Source of the DNA: Cyanophora paradoxa
Lineage: Eukaryota; Glaucocystophyceae; Cyanophorales; Cyanophoraceae
DNA length: 64,000 bases
Assembly (NCBI GenBank): GCA_004431415.1
Contig: QPMI01000436.1
Location: 582,298-646,297, forward strand
Direction: 5' to 3'
The translations under genes were made by a program, and so were the position numbers. Shown here piece after piece: positions 63,436 through 64,000 of the stretch (its first letter is position 1; each line of letters opens with the position of its first letter). The notes under the pieces are model-generated. The model saw nothing but the letters and a program-made list of their open reading frames with translations, did not search any database and was not told the DNA's origin.

Positions 63436-63875
63436 TCGAGTCAGACTCCGACAACGAAGGGGGGGCCCCGCCTCCGGGGCCTCCGCCTCCGCGCCTCCGC
63501 CCCCGGGCCGAAGACGCCACCGCTGCAGCCGCAGCCCGGCCCCTCGCAGCCCCGGACACGGTGGCCCGGCCGTCGGCGCCCCAGCGGAGCAGCAGCCCCC
63601 GCCGCCGCCCCCGCCGCCACCCCCGCCGCCGCGAGCCACAGGCGGGGCCCTCGCGCCCGCCAGAGGTGGTGGCGGCCGAGCGGTGGCCGTTGCGGCGGCA
63701 AGGGCCGTGCTCGAGCGGGTGCCCGTCGCCGTCCAGGCTCAACTCGCAAACGGCGGGGATAGAAATCGCCCCCTCGTCCCGCGCGAGATGGAAGCCATGG
63801 ACAAGCGCAGGGCCGCGTACAAGGATACGGGGCGGAGACCCGGTATACGACGATGGACTTAAACGATGCGCTTGA
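63432..63875 (+). CDS. Proline-rich viral protein
   Basis: Start 63432 (MIESDSDNEGGAPPPG) in an ATGA overlap. The middle is Pro-rich with a poly-Pro run in one frame (63596-63636), then (shifted) VLERVPVAVQAQLANGGDRN and MEAMDKRRAAYKD. The end is 63875 if read DPVYDDGLKRCA. Disordered linker or virion protein by composition. Confidence 0.45.
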   Translation: MIESDSDNEGGAPPPGPPPPRLRPRAEDATAAAAARPLAAPDTVARPSAPQRSSSPRRRPRRHPRRREPQAGPSRPPEVVAAERWPLRRQGPCSSGCPSPSRLNSQTAGIEIAPSSRARWKPWTSAGPRTRIRGGDPVYDDGLKRCA

Positions 63876-64000
63876 ACTGGCCGCCAAGAAGGTGAAAGAG
63901 GCGACAGAAGCTCGCCGTGCGGGGCTGCTGAAGAAAATTCGCTCGGTGCTCCAGGCAATCCAGCCAGTCCAGACGATCCCATGGACGAGGAGGCGGAAGC
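63853..64000 (+). CDS. Partial viral gene at right edge
   Basis: ATG at 63853 opens MDLNDALELAAKKVKEATEA followed by a basic helix (RRAGLLKKIRSVLQAI), and runs off the window, possibly with a shift near 63960 (PDDPMDEEAEA). It overlaps the end of the Pro-rich gene. Unknown function. Confidence 0.4.
   Translation, partial: MDLNDALELAAKKVKEATEARRAGLLKKIRSVLQAIQPVQTIPWTRRRK

Overview
The window looks like nuclear DNA of a very GC-rich, intron-rich unicellular alga (a haptophyte would fit; this is inference) that runs at about 39 kb into a compact dsDNA-virus-like element continuing past the right edge. The host part (about 1-39 kb) has long homopolymer C/G tracts, many short introns and exon-sized coding islands. 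The viral part (about 39.2-64 kb) is less GC-extreme, nearly gapless, has genes on both strands and short AT-rich spacers in front of start codons.

Host region: the end of a low-complexity gene (1-480); a coiled-coil RING-finger gene (1.7-2.8 kb, minus); a leucine-rich-repeat gene (2.8-3.7 kb, minus); GC-rich DNA with a perfect 41-bp hairpin (4.8 kb); an AT-richer island (7.7-10.5 kb) holding three hAT-like non-autonomous transposons, each with an exact 8-bp target duplication; a multi-exon cysteine-module gene (10.9-13.7 kb, plus); two small minus-strand genes (16.3-17.7 kb); a large multi-exon MutS2 gene (about 33.2 to 23.5 kb, minus) plus a second copy of its 3' third (21.1-18.3 kb); and one or two multi-exon genes of unknown function (34-38.9 kb, plus). 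The two MutS2 3' copies carry different insertions of a short AT-rich element flanked by duplicated exon edges, which resembles introner-type intron creation.

Viral region: hallmark genes are an A32-like FtsK/HerA packaging ATPase, a VLTF3-like late transcription factor, a RuvC/A22-like Holliday junction resolvase, and two related proteins with an HUH (HAH) endonuclease motif. No DNA polymerase or RNA polymerase subunit is visible. There is also a large attachment module (fibronectin-III/glycine-rich fibre, phage-like tail-fibre repeats, S74 intramolecular chaperone), several coiled-coil or membrane virion-type proteins, an HNH endonuclease and zinc-ribbon proteins. A nucleocytovirus-type packaging and late-transcription set combined with HUH replication proteins and no polymerase is the described profile of the mriyavirus class (Yaravirus, Pleurochrysis endemic viruses). 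I therefore read this as a mriyavirus-like element, probably endogenous, with its left end near 39.2 kb. No convincing double-jelly-roll major capsid protein is visible; it may lie beyond 64 kb.

Non-coding viral signals are unusually clear: five 9-bp iterons at the left end, three copies of a (GGGACTT)n repeat unit of which two are inverted, and a shared motif (consensus about AATTTTTCTGA) 10-30 nt upstream of most start codons. Nearly every viral gene is broken by single-base frameshifts at homopolymers; at least one host exon has the same kind of break, so assembly indels are a likely cause. Joined spans given here therefore cover several reading frames.
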